Of a stretch of 34,432 nucleotides of DNA, positions 26,301-34,432 are shown piece after piece. A program made the position numbers and the translations under genes. The notes beneath the pieces are model-generated. The model was not told the origin of the DNA, did no database searches, and saw only the letters and a list, made by a program, of their open reading frames with translations. This DNA is from Burkholderiales bacterium (GTDB taxonomy: Bacteria; Pseudomonadota; Gammaproteobacteria; Burkholderiales; Burkholderiaceae_C), in NCBI GenBank assembly GCA_947373745.1, contig CANBZB010000006.1:1-34432 (forward strand). Reading direction: 5' to 3'. Numbering within the stretch: position 1 is the first letter of the stretch; each line of letters begins with the position of its first letter.

Positions 26301-26998
26301 GGTTGTCTCAAAACCAATGGCCAATTGCAAACCCCCAAGCACCGGATTGGTCACAACAGGCATGGGCTGAATTACTGGAGCGTAAAGCCAAGTGGTTACA
26401 ACTCAATGCTGCACAGCAACATGACCTAGACGCTTGGCTCCATGCGGTCGTTCAAACCCCGTTACCTTTAGATACTTTGTGTCTCGGATTTAAAGCGCAA
26501 GCTTTGGTGTTGGGCCAACTCGCGCCAGAGCATATGTGGTCGGAGATGGAGTTCAATCTTCAAGCCCACCATGTACCTGCTGCATCCATAGACCAACACA
26601 TCCAATCGCATCTCTTTGCGGGCCAAGCAAGACCCGCACTGCAACCCCGATTGGTGCAAGGCATGCTCACAGGCTCACTAGATTTAGTCTTTCAGCATGA
26701 CCATCGCTACTGGGTGGTTGACTACAAATCCAACAAGCTCTCTGACTACGGCGCCGCAACTTTGCAGGAAGCGGTCTTGCATAAACGCTATGAAGTGCAA
26801 TTTGTGCTCTACACCTTAGCCTTACACCGCTTACTCAAAGTTCGCTTGCCAGGATATGACTATGACCAACATATGGGTGGTGCTATTTATATTTTTATGC
26901 GCGGCATCCAACAACCTGGTGCTGGGGTGCATTGGCATCGCCCGCCACAAATTTTGATAGAAACCCTAGACCGCCTATTTGCTGGAGACATCGAATGA
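23396..26998 (+). CDS. recB: Exodeoxyribonuclease V beta subunit (helicase-nuclease)
   Basis: The 1200-residue protein is a 3'-5' SF1A helicase with a C-terminal nuclease. Walker A ASAGTGKT is at 27-34. VDEFQDTDPWQYG (motif II), the Q-D-R region with FRGADLRTY, and LLYVALTRAQRG (motif VI) are intact. The nuclease keeps the catalytic D1096 (SLDLVF), D1109 and K1111 (DYKSN), with an upstream His in GTLMHDLLDWL. It is therefore probably fully active. The ATGA overlap with recC and with recD implies stoichiometric expression. Confidence 0.96.
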   Translation: MSHAHPIQAQKLDALNMPLQGRQVIEASAGTGKTWTLAALYIRLVLGHLRDTPLLPPQILVMTFTDAATAELRDRIRERLSHAAFYFDASAQGRSLPVDFQADRFLIDLRNSYAQDAWPRCALQLNCAAEWMDNAAIYTIHGWSRRMLSQYALYSRNLFEQTHLENAEDLQRTLVQDYWREWFYPLSAQALQCISPYIGHGPDVLLKSIQTIWQESERTPVDNPAPVLTPKQIVDVHMAWVSKLESLAVGCRSLWNDGLYATLQEVGAKKKLKGVRSDYFANWLNALKNWLEGHAPIKPDVVARFTTSALTAKHWTEANEFSFFATIEDYVTHLNNAPLTQDQITRHAAYTVGEKYQAAKAQRAAFDFSDLLQNLYRAVTAENSELGTAIRLQYPVALVDEFQDTDPWQYGTLHRIYAHEVCTASNALVMIGDPKQAIYSFRGADLRTYLMARDNALSIDPQALHTLNGNRRSTKGLVSAINHVFSQVETPFACTQGQIDYVQVSAEGDLEELPSSHGKPQPAMTVWHIPCDGAHTKADTHLQAMSDAFANRMAELLNAGVAKPGDMAVLVRGQHQADAMRKALGTRHIPSVYLSDRSNVYASPEAIDIWRLLRAVATPRQTEWVRAAIGSDVWALSLDDVLALTQDERQWEAQLDNFHKWRYMWQQQGILAMLHHWLHDQEVASRLLAQNNGERRISNVLHLGELLQHAAQSLQGEHALVRFLGEQINAPTHSTDAQKMRLETDAQCVQVITYHKSKGLQFPLVFVPFMGSFKTDSATQSAHGDEEENKDDMLEPSSVDEDMRLLYVALTRAQRGLWLGVAETFRDISGDASKKTLKRSALSRLLNRQARGDLSQQLNTLWGTCTHICIEELPQSQRVYYVPATHNEFSQDARTPKRQHHSLWWTASFSALTRGLIAESKRDEDVATAIIDADTDTSPASTDLSATSAWQSFPAGARYGTLMHDLLDWLSQNQWPIANPQAPDWSQQAWAELLERKAKWLQLNAAQQHDLDAWLHAVVQTPLPLDTLCLGFKAQALVLGQLAPEHMWSEMEFNLQAHHVPAASIDQHIQSHLFAGQARPALQPRLVQGMLTGSLDLVFQHDHRYWVVDYKSNKLSDYGAATLQEAVLHKRYEVQFVLYTLALHRLLKVRLPGYDYDQHMGGAIYIFMRGIQQPGAGVHWHRPPQILIETLDRLFAGDIE

Positions 26999-28818
26999 GC
27001 GCCTTAAAAGATCTCTTACAAGATTTTGAAAAAGCCACCAACACAGAAAAAGCTTTAGGTTTTACTGGTTTAGACACGGCCCTTGCCAATTATCTGCAAA
27101 CACAGCAAACCAGTAATGATGCACGCCATTTCTGGTTAGCGGCTCTTACCAGTCACCAATGGGGACGCGGTCATGCATGCCTTGATCTTGCTGCACTGCA
27201 ATCGCAAACTGCGCCGCTATTAGGTTGGAGCCATGAACAAGTCGCCGCCTTGCCCAAGGACTTAAGTGCTGCTGCAACAAGCCTGCCTTGGATTCAAGGT
27301 GACGATAGCCCCTTGGTACTGGCCCAAGATGCGCAAGGCGACCGTTTGTATTTGCGCCGCGCTTGGAATGCAGAGCAGCGTATTCATAGATACATCTTGC
27401 AGCGCATAAACCTTCCCATTGCAGCCCCAACTGATTTGCAATCACAACTCACCAATTTATTTGGCACCGATGCATCTATGCAACGCCTCGCCTGTGAAGT
27501 AGCTGCAAAGAATCGCATCACGCTCATCACGGGCGGCCCTGGAACTGGCAAAACTACTACAGTGGTCAAGCTTTTAGCTTTGTTGATCGCCACCTCTACT
27601 AGCACGTTAAAAATCCATTTGGCCGCACCGACAGGCAAAGCAGCGGCACGGTTGAGTGCATCGATTACCAATGCACTTGCAGATATGCCTGCTGATGTAC
27701 AAAAGCGCATACCTACGCAAACACAAACCTTACACCGCCTATTAAGAAGCCATAGCCGTGACGCAGGCGTGCATCTGATTGCCGCTGATGTTGTCGTAGT
27801 CGATGAAGCCTCTATGGTCGATCTTGAGATGATGGCGCAATTACTCGAGGCCGTTCCCTCCTCTGCAAGGTTGGTTTTGCTCGGCGACAAAGACCAACTC
27901 GCTTCCGTAGAGGCTGGTGCTGTAATGTCTCAGTTATGCACGGGCACGCTATTGCGTGCGCAAACTGTCACTCTCACCCATAGCCACCGTTTTGTTGCCA
28001 ACAGCGGCATTGGCAAATGGGCCCAAGCAGTCAATGCAGGACTTGGTAGCCATGATGCAATCCAAGATTTATGGCGTGCAACACCCAATTGGCTCACCAC
28101 CCTAGAGACTACAAGCCACACGAATGGAAACCAAAGGACGGAAGAAGCGTCTGCGCATGAAGTCACAAGACTGGAGCTCCAATCTGCGCATGATGCCAAA
28201 CTAGGCAACGCCCTTCGCCAGGGTTGGCGTCATTGGTTGTCATTATTGGAAGAACAACGCACGCCAACGGCTAAACCCGCTCTTGCTTGCAGCGATGCGC
28301 AAGCCATCGCTTTGCTTGAAACTTTCAGCCAATTTTGTGTGTTGTGCGCTGTGCGCGAAGGATCTTTTGGCGTCACGCAACTCAATGCGCATATTGAAAA
28401 GGCTCTCAACTTTTCCTCTACGTCTTGGTATGTAGGTCGTCCCATCATGGTCACGCGTAACGACTATGCACTAGAGTTGATGAATGGAGATATCGGCATC
28501 TGCTTGCCCGGGTCAGACGGTACCCTGCGCGTTGCATTCCCAGGTATAGGTGGCAGTGTTCGCTGGATTGCACCTGCGCGATTAGACAGCGTTGAAACTG
28601 TGTTCGCGATGACCGTTCACAAATCACAGGGGTCTGAGTTCAAACATGTTTTGCTTGTGGTTCCCGCACAAGACTCTCCCGTTCTCACGCGAGAGTTAAT
28701 TTATACGGGCCTCACCCGTGCTAAAGAAAATTTAACGATCTGGGCGCCTAGACCAGAAGTTTTGCTGCAAGCGTGTAGCAGACGCGTTTTACGAAGTGGG
28801 GGCTTAGGCGACGGATAA
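26995..28818 (+). CDS. recD: Exodeoxyribonuclease V alpha subunit (5'-3' helicase)
   Basis: The 607-residue SF1B helicase has Walker A GGPGTGKT at 180-187, Walker B VVDEASMVD, motif III LLGDKDQLASVEAGAV, and the C-terminal VHKSQGSEF and YTGLTRAKENL motifs. The start is ATG 26995, overlapping the recB stop. The N-terminal domain that contacts RecB/RecC is present, so RecBCD is complete here. The stop is 7 bp before the zorA-like gene, which is unusual because recD normally ends its operon. Confidence 0.95.
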   Translation: MSALKDLLQDFEKATNTEKALGFTGLDTALANYLQTQQTSNDARHFWLAALTSHQWGRGHACLDLAALQSQTAPLLGWSHEQVAALPKDLSAAATSLPWIQGDDSPLVLAQDAQGDRLYLRRAWNAEQRIHRYILQRINLPIAAPTDLQSQLTNLFGTDASMQRLACEVAAKNRITLITGGPGTGKTTTVVKLLALLIATSTSTLKIHLAAPTGKAAARLSASITNALADMPADVQKRIPTQTQTLHRLLRSHSRDAGVHLIAADVVVVDEASMVDLEMMAQLLEAVPSSARLVLLGDKDQLASVEAGAVMSQLCTGTLLRAQTVTLTHSHRFVANSGIGKWAQAVNAGLGSHDAIQDLWRATPNWLTTLETTSHTNGNQRTEEASAHEVTRLELQSAHDAKLGNALRQGWRHWLSLLEEQRTPTAKPALACSDAQAIALLETFSQFCVLCAVREGSFGVTQLNAHIEKALNFSSTSWYVGRPIMVTRNDYALELMNGDIGICLPGSDGTLRVAFPGIGGSVRWIAPARLDSVETVFAMTVHKSQGSEFKHVLLVVPAQDSPVLTRELIYTGLTRAKENLTIWAPRPEVLLQACSRRVLRSGGLGDG

Positions 28819-28825
28819 TAGCGAA

Positions 28826-30220
28826 ATGATGCAAACCTACTTCGCACAACTCGAACAGTTGCTGGTGCCACTGGTAATCGCTGGTTTAATTTTTCTTTTT
28901 TCCATTACTATTTTTGTCATGTGGTCTCGGCGTATCGATCAGGTACGTCAAGGTGTTGCTAATCTCGACGATTGGTTGCGCACTTCTAACGGCAATGGTC
29001 GCGATATCTTGGTTCAAGCCAAAAGTAAAACCTCCGACGAAGTTTTGCAGTTTTTGTTGCGTGAAACTGAAGCTGGGTTGATTGATCTGCCTGCAACGGA
29101 AGGCGGCACACCCGCTTCTAATACCAGTTACAGCTTTCGAAGCCACGCAGAGACTTGGACAGTCCGCGACACCTTAGGTGGACGCGTAAATTTATCTTTG
29201 TTCGAAACCATGCCCAATCTCTTGATTGGTTTTGGCTTGATGTGCACCTTTATTTTTCTGGCTGTCGCACTTCAACAGGCAGGCTTGGCCTTGAACGCTT
29301 TAGATGTATCTGCCCGACAACAAGACCAAGCTTTGCAATCTTTGATTGCCACCGCTGGCGGTAAGTTCATCACCTCTATTGCAGGACTTTTGTGTTCTTT
29401 GGTGTGGAACTGGCGCGCCAAAATTTCTCTCAGTAGCTTGCAAACTAGCATCGATGCGCTTTGCCATACCTTGCGCAGCAAAATTCCAGACAATGCGGCT
29501 GAGGCGAGTATGCGGGTTCAGCTGTCGTTATTTCAAGAGATCTTGCAACAAAACCGCGCGCAGGTTGTCGAACTCAAAAGATTAGAAGGCGGCTTGACCA
29601 ACGCTGGTACTCAAGCTGCAGGCGAGCTGACCAAAGCAGGCTCTGTACTTACCCAAGGCATTTCCACTGGGATGGCTTCGTTTAGCGATGCCGTGCAAGC
29701 CCTAGCGCAAACGATACAAACGACTAACAGCACTGTGACCACGCTAGACACCGCGCTCTCGCGTGCAGCCACAGCCGGACAACAAGGTGCGCAACAAGTA
29801 GAAAGCTTGATGGCGCAACTCTCACACACGCTAGGAAACTTACAAACCGTCATGGGCGGATTGCAATCTACCGCAGACAAAGTAGATGCCTCTGCCGATA
29901 AATTCCAATCTAGCGCATTGGCTATTGAGAAAGCAGTCACGACACAACATGAAACTGCCAACACCTTCAAAGACAGTGCGCACACCACCGAGCAATCGCT
30001 CGAAACGGTGCGCACCCACTTAATGGATGCACAAAAGGCCTTGAATGGAACGGTTGATGCATTGACAAAAGGTGTCAGCGCTTACAGCGACCAAGTGGCA
30101 GGACTGCATACCAAAATGGACCAACACCTGGCCACGGCGGTCAATCAATTGGGGGGCAGCATCACTAATTTGGAAGAGGTATTGGATGAATTCATTGACG
30201 CACTGCCACCCAAGGCGTAA
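28826..30220 (+). CDS. zorA: ZorA-like MotA/ExbB-family stator protein with long tail
   Basis: The 464-residue protein has membrane segments at about 12-33, 131-153 and 178-196. The core FETMPNLLIGFGLMCTFIFL and AGGKFITSIAGLLCSLVW match the MotA/TolQ/ExbB family, with polar pore residues at T141 and T183/S184. The C-terminal 265 residues (200-464) are a helical, Ala/Thr/Gln-rich cytosolic tail with repeated Q-x-L-x-x-T/A patterns, as in ZorA of Zorya antiphage systems. The tail looks shorter than in E. coli ZorA. In Zorya, ZorA pentamers and ZorB dimers form an ion-driven motor that senses infection and signals inward through the tail. Start at ATG 28826 or 28829; Shine-Dalgarno weak. Confidence 0.82.
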   Translation: MMQTYFAQLEQLLVPLVIAGLIFLFSITIFVMWSRRIDQVRQGVANLDDWLRTSNGNGRDILVQAKSKTSDEVLQFLLRETEAGLIDLPATEGGTPASNTSYSFRSHAETWTVRDTLGGRVNLSLFETMPNLLIGFGLMCTFIFLAVALQQAGLALNALDVSARQQDQALQSLIATAGGKFITSIAGLLCSLVWNWRAKISLSSLQTSIDALCHTLRSKIPDNAAEASMRVQLSLFQEILQQNRAQVVELKRLEGGLTNAGTQAAGELTKAGSVLTQGISTGMASFSDAVQALAQTIQTTNSTVTTLDTALSRAATAGQQGAQQVESLMAQLSHTLGNLQTVMGGLQSTADKVDASADKFQSSALAIEKAVTTQHETANTFKDSAHTTEQSLETVRTHLMDAQKALNGTVDALTKGVSAYSDQVAGLHTKMDQHLATAVNQLGGSITNLEEVLDEFIDALPPKA

Positions 30221-30278
30221 TGTCACGCGCCAAAGAATTTCTCAATAGTTCGTGCTCTGATTTCATATTCACTTAGAC

Positions 30279-31028
30279 ATGTTAATAAAAAACAGACGCC
30301 CACCTGCTGTGAGTGAGAACGTCGAAGAGTCAGGCTATATGGCCTCTGCCAGTGACTTGATGATTGGCATCTTGTTCATTTTTATTGTGATGGTGATGGT
30401 GCTGTTAGCCCGTAAACCAGAAGAGCCCAAAGAGCCACCACCGGACCCCTTGGCCGCAGTCGTGCAAGCCATAGGTAGCCGGCTGCAAGCGGCGGGTGTT
30501 CCAGTCACGATCAACCAAGCGTCTGGCGTTATCACTTTGCCTGCAGATACGTTATTTGCACTAGGTCAACCCGACCTCGCTAGCAGCGGTCTGCAAACCC
30601 TGAAACTTGCAAGCGAACAATTGCAAAGCATTCTTCCCTGCTATGTGTATTCGCAACGCCGCACCATAGCAACAGACTGCCCGCCCAATCCCCAACAAGT
30701 GGAAATTGAAACCATTTTGATTGAAGGCCACACCGATGCATCTCCCCTACATCGCGGTGACTACAGCAACTGGCATTTAGGACTTGACCGTGCACGGGCC
30801 GTTTACAAAGTACTTAATGCGGGAACTATGCAAAGCTTGCGCAACCAACGTGAACAGCCCGTATTTGGTATTAGCTCTTATGCAGATGAACGCCCAAGCG
30901 ACAAGGGCGATCCAGCGAAGAACCGTCGTGTGGAATTGCGCTTTGTTTTGGCCTTTCAACCGAACGAAGTAGGCAGTACCAAAGGCCCTGCGAGCACGCT
31001 CAAAAAAATGCAAGAAACGGTTCGTTAA
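30279..31028 (+). CDS. zorB: ZorB-like MotB/OmpA-family protein
   Basis: The 249-residue protein has one membrane helix at about 27-44, led by Asp26 (SASDLMIGILFIF), the counterpart of the proton-carrying Asp of MotB. The periplasmic part is an OmpA-like peptidoglycan-binding domain with IEGHTDASPL (148-157), NWHLGLDRARAVYKVL and KNRRVELRF (215-223). Cys121 and Cys134 flank a loop as in other ZorB proteins and could form a disulfide. It pairs with the preceding ZorA-like gene; the 58-bp gap holds no gene and no obvious Shine-Dalgarno. Confidence 0.85.
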   Translation: MLIKNRRPPAVSENVEESGYMASASDLMIGILFIFIVMVMVLLARKPEEPKEPPPDPLAAVVQAIGSRLQAAGVPVTINQASGVITLPADTLFALGQPDLASSGLQTLKLASEQLQSILPCYVYSQRRTIATDCPPNPQQVEIETILIEGHTDASPLHRGDYSNWHLGLDRARAVYKVLNAGTMQSLRNQREQPVFGISSYADERPSDKGDPAKNRRVELRFVLAFQPNEVGSTKGPASTLKKMQETVR

Positions 31029-31037
31029 ACCTAGCGC

Positions 31038-32459
31038 ATGGAAAACCTTTTTGCCCCACTGCCGCAAGATTTTGAAAAACTAGCTGCAGCCGCCAGCTTA
31101 AAACGCAGCAGTAATTTCGGCAAGGATCCAGATCTGCGCACTGTGGGCGAGAGAACTTACCAAGCATTTGCAGTAGTGGAGTTCTCCCCTTCAAGCGATG
31201 CGCCACGCCAAAGAGACTGGCGGCATATTCCCTACGCATTGTGGTTACAAGCTGGCCATGGTTTGCATCCACATGCGCCACTGACTCAACACTATTTAGA
31301 TGTTGCAGTTCCACAAGCCTTGCAATCACGCCGACCTTTGAAGTGGGGGCGAAGTTTATTGCATACCTATTTGGAACACTTCACCCCGGAAGACACCTTA
31401 TTCCAAAAATTAGCGCAAACAGCACGGTATTTTTTTCAAGATTCACGTGTCATAGATGGATTGCTGGAAACGCAAGCAGGTGGCTTAACCCGCTTGATCA
31501 CCACCTTGGATATCTTGGATCCCATCAACGGCCCTATTCAAGTCGCGAATGATCTGCTGACAATGCCGAGTGAGAAAACCTTGCTTCAATGGCAAGAGCA
31601 CCACGCGCTCACACGCGGGTTTTGGCTGAATAACTTTTGTCGACAAGCTTTCGCTGAGGCACTTCAAGCGCCAGAAGTTGTGCGTGCGACGCTGCCATAT
31701 ATCGCGCGTATGTGCGAATGGGCGTTGCATGATGCCGGTACGCCCATGCAACGTTTCCGTTATCCGATTTGGCGGGATGAATTCGCCTATGCGTTGCTAT
31801 CGCCGTGGTTTGAAAAATCACCGCCACAAGACATTAAAAACACCTTGCTCTCCAAACTGTTGTCCATGCTCGGCGATCCGCGCCACAACCATGCTGGTTG
31901 GTTAGGCGTGCGTAAAGAGGCGATAGATACTGCCAGTCGCTGGCTGACCGGCCGCACGATGGATGCTTTCTTTGAAATCTTGCGCCATACCGATGATGAG
32001 ATAGGTGTGTATCGCCGCAAATTCTGGGAAGCGTACTTCCATGGCGGCCATATATTGGAAGCTTGGATTGCCCTAGGCGAAGATGCCTCTGCCGCCTTAG
32101 AGGAAATCGACACCCAGCACGAACTCAGCTACGCCAAGATACTCGGAAAAATCTCGCCCAACCAATGCGTGCTCATGCTGCGCATTGGACATATTTTGTT
32201 TTGTGACTGGAGTCACCAAGGGCGACTTAGGGCAATCCCTATGTCGAATAAACAAGCACCGAAGCTATATGCGCATGACTATGAGTTGTTTCAATTGCGC
32301 TTTCCCACGCCCCTCGATTTCAACCAAGGGCTGCTAGATGACCCTGGTTTGTTACACCTAGGCTCAGAACTAGGCCAGTGGCAAGAAACCGCGCGTGACT
32401 TTATTTCGACACAATTAGGAATCAACATTCCACTTACAGATTTGATGCCAAACAATTAG
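31038..32459 (+). CDS. zorC: ZorC-like EH-signature domain protein
   Basis: The 473-residue soluble protein carries the EH-signature pattern: LGDPRHNHAGW (278-288), then FFEILRHTDDE, then YRRKFWEAYF (325-334) and AWIALGEDA. Candidates for the signature Glu and His are E331 and H385 or H393 (IGHILFCDWSHQGRLR). In type I Zorya, ZorC works with ZorD beneath the ZorAB motor and binds DNA. The gene begins 9 bp after zorB. No ZorD helicase-nuclease follows; the next gene encodes a small membrane protein. Family recognition rests on motif reading only. Confidence 0.8.
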   Translation: MENLFAPLPQDFEKLAAAASLKRSSNFGKDPDLRTVGERTYQAFAVVEFSPSSDAPRQRDWRHIPYALWLQAGHGLHPHAPLTQHYLDVAVPQALQSRRPLKWGRSLLHTYLEHFTPEDTLFQKLAQTARYFFQDSRVIDGLLETQAGGLTRLITTLDILDPINGPIQVANDLLTMPSEKTLLQWQEHHALTRGFWLNNFCRQAFAEALQAPEVVRATLPYIARMCEWALHDAGTPMQRFRYPIWRDEFAYALLSPWFEKSPPQDIKNTLLSKLLSMLGDPRHNHAGWLGVRKEAIDTASRWLTGRTMDAFFEILRHTDDEIGVYRRKFWEAYFHGGHILEAWIALGEDASAALEEIDTQHELSYAKILGKISPNQCVLMLRIGHILFCDWSHQGRLRAIPMSNKQAPKLYAHDYELFQLRFPTPLDFNQGLLDDPGLLHLGSELGQWQETARDFISTQLGINIPLTDLMPNN

Positions 32460-32514
32460 ATAATCTGTCTTTGTCGTAACTTGATTTTAGAAATCAGCAA
32501 CAGGAGAAAACCAG

Positions 32515-33087
32515 ATGAGTGAAGTTCCAGAAACAGAATTGCCAGAAGGACATAGCGACCCTTTCCGTGGACGCTGCGCCATGTTGGTATCTGCCTTAGC
32601 AATGGTTCTAGCCATTGCTGGCTTAGGTGGCAACAACGCATCCAAAGAAAGTACGGTTAACAACATCTTGGCAGCCAATGCGTATGCTTTTTACCAAGCC
32701 AAAAATATTCGCCAGACCGAATACAAAATCGCTGCAGACAACTTACAACTTCAATTAGCACAAGACAAGTTATCTCCCAAAGCCAAAGAACTGGCAGAAA
32801 AGAAACTAGCCGACTACCAAAAAAATATTGCGCGCTACGAATCTGAGCCTGAAACAGGGGACGGCAAGAAAGAATTGATGGCCAGGGCCAAAGAGTTGGA
32901 GCATGAACGTGACCATGCATTGGCCCAAGACCCTTGGTTTGATTACGCAGAAGCCCTGCTTCAAATTGCCATTGTTTTGACCTCAGTCGCCATTTTGACT
33001 GGGGTACATGCGCTCTTCTGGGTACCCTGTGGTTTGGGAATCTTAGGTATTTTGTCAACAATTAATGGGTTTATGCTTCTGGTTTGA
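32515..33087 (+). CDS. DUF4337-like small membrane protein
   Basis: The 190-residue protein resembles the DUF4337 family. It has an N-terminal membrane segment (about 23-38), the family-like stretch NAYAFYQAKNIRQTEYKIAADN, a charged coiled coil (about 75-135) and two C-terminal membrane segments (about 147-190). Function unknown. AGGAG at 32502-32506 supports ATG 32515. It lies 55 bp after zorC on the same strand and before a strong terminator, so it could be the last gene of the defence run or an independent neighbour. Confidence 0.75.
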   Translation: MSEVPETELPEGHSDPFRGRCAMLVSALAMVLAIAGLGGNNASKESTVNNILAANAYAFYQAKNIRQTEYKIAADNLQLQLAQDKLSPKAKELAEKKLADYQKNIARYESEPETGDGKKELMARAKELEHERDHALAQDPWFDYAEALLQIAIVLTSVAILTGVHALFWVPCGLGILGILSTINGFMLLV

Positions 33088-33107
33088 TGAAGCGCAAACC
33101 CTAAAAA

Positions 33108-33160
33108 AGGGGGCAGTCAGACCCCTGTAAGAGCACCCCGCCACAGTAGCGGGGTTTTTT
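33108..33160 (+). terminator. Terminator after the DUF4337 gene
   Basis: CCCCGC (33136-33141) and GCGGGG (33149-33154) pair perfectly around a 7-base loop, followed by six T's (33155-33160). A second GC hairpin without U-tract, AGGGG/CCCCT, lies just upstream (33108-33126). The strong stem ends the unit before acs. Confidence 0.92.
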
Positions 33161-33197
33161 CATATTAGTATTCCCAAAAGATCAGGAGACATTCCCC

Positions 33198-34432
33198 ATG
33201 AGCGAACTCACCATCCACCAACCCTCTGACGCATTTGTCAAACAAGCTACCGTTTCTGGGATGGCTGCTTACGAAGCTTTATGCAAAAAAGCAGATACCG
33301 ATTACGAAGGCTTTTGGGCCGAACAAGCGCGCCGCCTGATCAGCTGGAAAACCCCTTTCACCAAAATCTTGAACCAAAGTGATGCGCCGTTCTTCAAATG
33401 GTTTGAAGATGGCACGCTCAATGCTTCATACAACTGCCTAGATCGCAACATCGAAAAAGGCCATGGCAATAAAACCGCTTTGATTTTTGAAGCAGATGGT
33501 GGCGAAGTCACCAAGATCACCTACAGCGAGCTGCTCGCCAAGACCTGCCAAATCGCCAACGGATTGAAATCCATAGGCGTTAAAAAAGGCGACCGCGTGA
33601 TGATCTACATCTCAATGTCGATCGACGGTGTCGCTGCTATGCAAGCCTGTGCGCGCATTGGCGCAACACACTCGGTAGTGTTTGGCGGTTTCTCAGCCCA
33701 ATCGTTACGTGACCGTATTGAAGACACTGGCGCAGTTGCTGTTATCACCGCAGACCAACAAGTGCGTGGGGGTAAACATTTGCCCCTCAAAGCCATCGTT
33801 GACGAAGCCATCGCTTTAGGCGGTTGCGCAACTATCAAAAACGTGTTGGTAGTGAAGCGCACAGGTTCAGACATCGCCATGCAAGCAGGCCGCGACCAAT
33901 GGATGCACGAACTGTGTGACAAACAAGCTAGCTCTTGCGAACCTGAGTGGGTGGGCTCTGAGCACCCACTCTTCTTGCTTTATACCTCCGGTTCCACAGG
34001 CAAACCCAAAGGCGTGCAACACAGCACCGGCGGTTATTTGTTACACGCCGCATTAACAACAGAGTGGACATTCGACTTAAAAGACAACGATGTTTTCTGG
34101 TGTACTGCAGATATCGGTTGGGTCACAGGGCACACTTACATTACCTACGGCCCCTTGGCATTAGGCGGTACCGAGATAGTGTTTGAAGGTGTGCCAACCT
34201 ATCCGGATGCAGGCCGTTTTTGGAAGATGATCCAAGACCACAAAGTCTCTATCTTCTATACAGCACCTACTGCGATTCGTTCACTTATCAAAGCAGCTGA
34301 AGCCAACGATGCTGTGCATCCTAAGAGCTACAACCTCTCGAGTTTGCGTTTGCTTGGCTCCGTTGGCGAGCCTATCAACCCAGCTGCTTGGGAGTGGTAT
34401 TACAAACATGTGGGCGGTAGCCGCTGCCCCAT
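33198..34432 (+). CDS. acs: Acetyl-CoA synthetase (AMP-forming), 3' end outside window
   Basis: About 411 residues are visible of a family normally near 650. The enzyme activates acetate to acetyl-AMP and then acetyl-CoA. The ATP-binding signature [20 protein letters not shown] lies near residues 260-280, followed by [20 protein letters not shown] and [11 protein letters not shown], as in Acs. The N-terminal region [20 protein letters not shown] is also typical. AGGAG at 33184-33188 supports ATG 33198. The gene follows a strong terminator and probably has its own promoter in the 37 bp between them. The frame is open to the window edge. Confidence 0.95.
   Translation, partial: MSELTIHQPSDAFVKQATVSGMAAYEALCKKADTDYEGFWAEQARRLISWKTPFTKILNQSDAPFFKWFEDGTLNASYNCLDRNIEKGHGNKTALIFEADGGEVTKITYSELLAKTCQIANGLKSIGVKKGDRVMIYISMSIDGVAAMQACARIGATHSVVFGGFSAQSLRDRIEDTGAVAVITADQQVRGGKHLPLKAIVDEAIALGGCATIKNVLVVKRTGSDIAMQAGRDQWMHELCDKQASSCEPEWVGSEHPLFLLYTSGSTGKPKGVQHSTGGYLLHAALTTEWTFDLKDNDVFWCTADIGWVTGHTYITYGPLALGGTEIVFEGVPTYPDAGRFWKMIQDHKVSIFYTAPTAIRSLIKAAEANDAVHPKSYNLSSLRLLGSVGEPINPAAWEWYYKHVGGSRCP

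Noticed and set aside
28826-31028. Flagellar MotA/MotB or ExbB/ExbD pair
   Set aside because: The protein lengths, the long cytosolic tail of the first protein, the cysteine-flanked loop of the second and the EH-signature gene next to them fit ZorA/ZorB rather than flagellar or TonB-linked motors. No flagellar or TonB genes are near.

Overview
The window looks like a chromosomal segment of a freshwater-type betaproteobacterium, most likely Burkholderiales, family Comamonadaceae. The reasons are the yicC-gmk-rpoZ-spoT-greB neighbourhood, the many Bug/TctC and TRAP binding proteins, the moderate GC content and the protein sequences themselves. Genus assignment is inference. No rRNA, tRNA, CRISPR array, transposase or integrase was seen.

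Layout. (1) 1-3492, plus strand: housekeeping block yicC (3' part), gmk, rpoZ, a clear terminator, and spoT. (2) 3511-10476, minus strand: a catabolic run read right to left as uronate dehydrogenase, TRAP transporter dctP-dctQ-dctM, SMP-30-type lactonase, a Bug-type binding protein, a ModA-like protein and greB. The first five form a plausible pathway of hexuronate uptake, oxidation to aldarolactone and lactone opening. A perfect 12-bp palindrome of GntR/FadR-family type lies in the divergent promoter region (10623-10634). (3) 10746-13375, plus strand: an NMT1/TauA-like ABC importer (binding protein, ATPase, permease), closed by a strong hairpin terminator. (4) 13459-17637: a single-pass protein of unknown function followed by three voltage-gated ion-channel genes. 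The first channel has two voltage sensors and one K+-type pore. The other two have a selectivity filter one residue shorter than the K+ consensus (S-G-Y-G-N and S-G-W-G-N). All three share a C-terminal DG-x-[IV]-x-x-E-E helical module. (5) 17670-19275: a flavin-reductase-like protein and a second Bug protein.

(6) 19276-19787 is a noncoding, AT-rich gap. It holds a possible tiny minus-strand gene with promoter, 5' hairpin and Shine-Dalgarno. (7) 19788-32459, plus strand: recC, recB and recD in ATGA-overlapping order, followed after 7 bp by zorA-, zorB- and zorC-like genes. These encode a MotA/ExbB-type stator with a long tail, a MotB/OmpA-type partner and an EH-signature protein. No ZorD helicase-nuclease is present. 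The arrangement suggests a Zorya-like antiphage sensor that uses RecBCD as its DNA-processing arm, or at least is co-expressed with it. This is the most exciting feature of the window. (8) 32515-33087: a DUF4337-type membrane protein and a terminator. (9) 33198-end: acetyl-CoA synthetase (acs), cut by the window edge.

All function calls come from reading motifs in the translated sequence; no database search was run.
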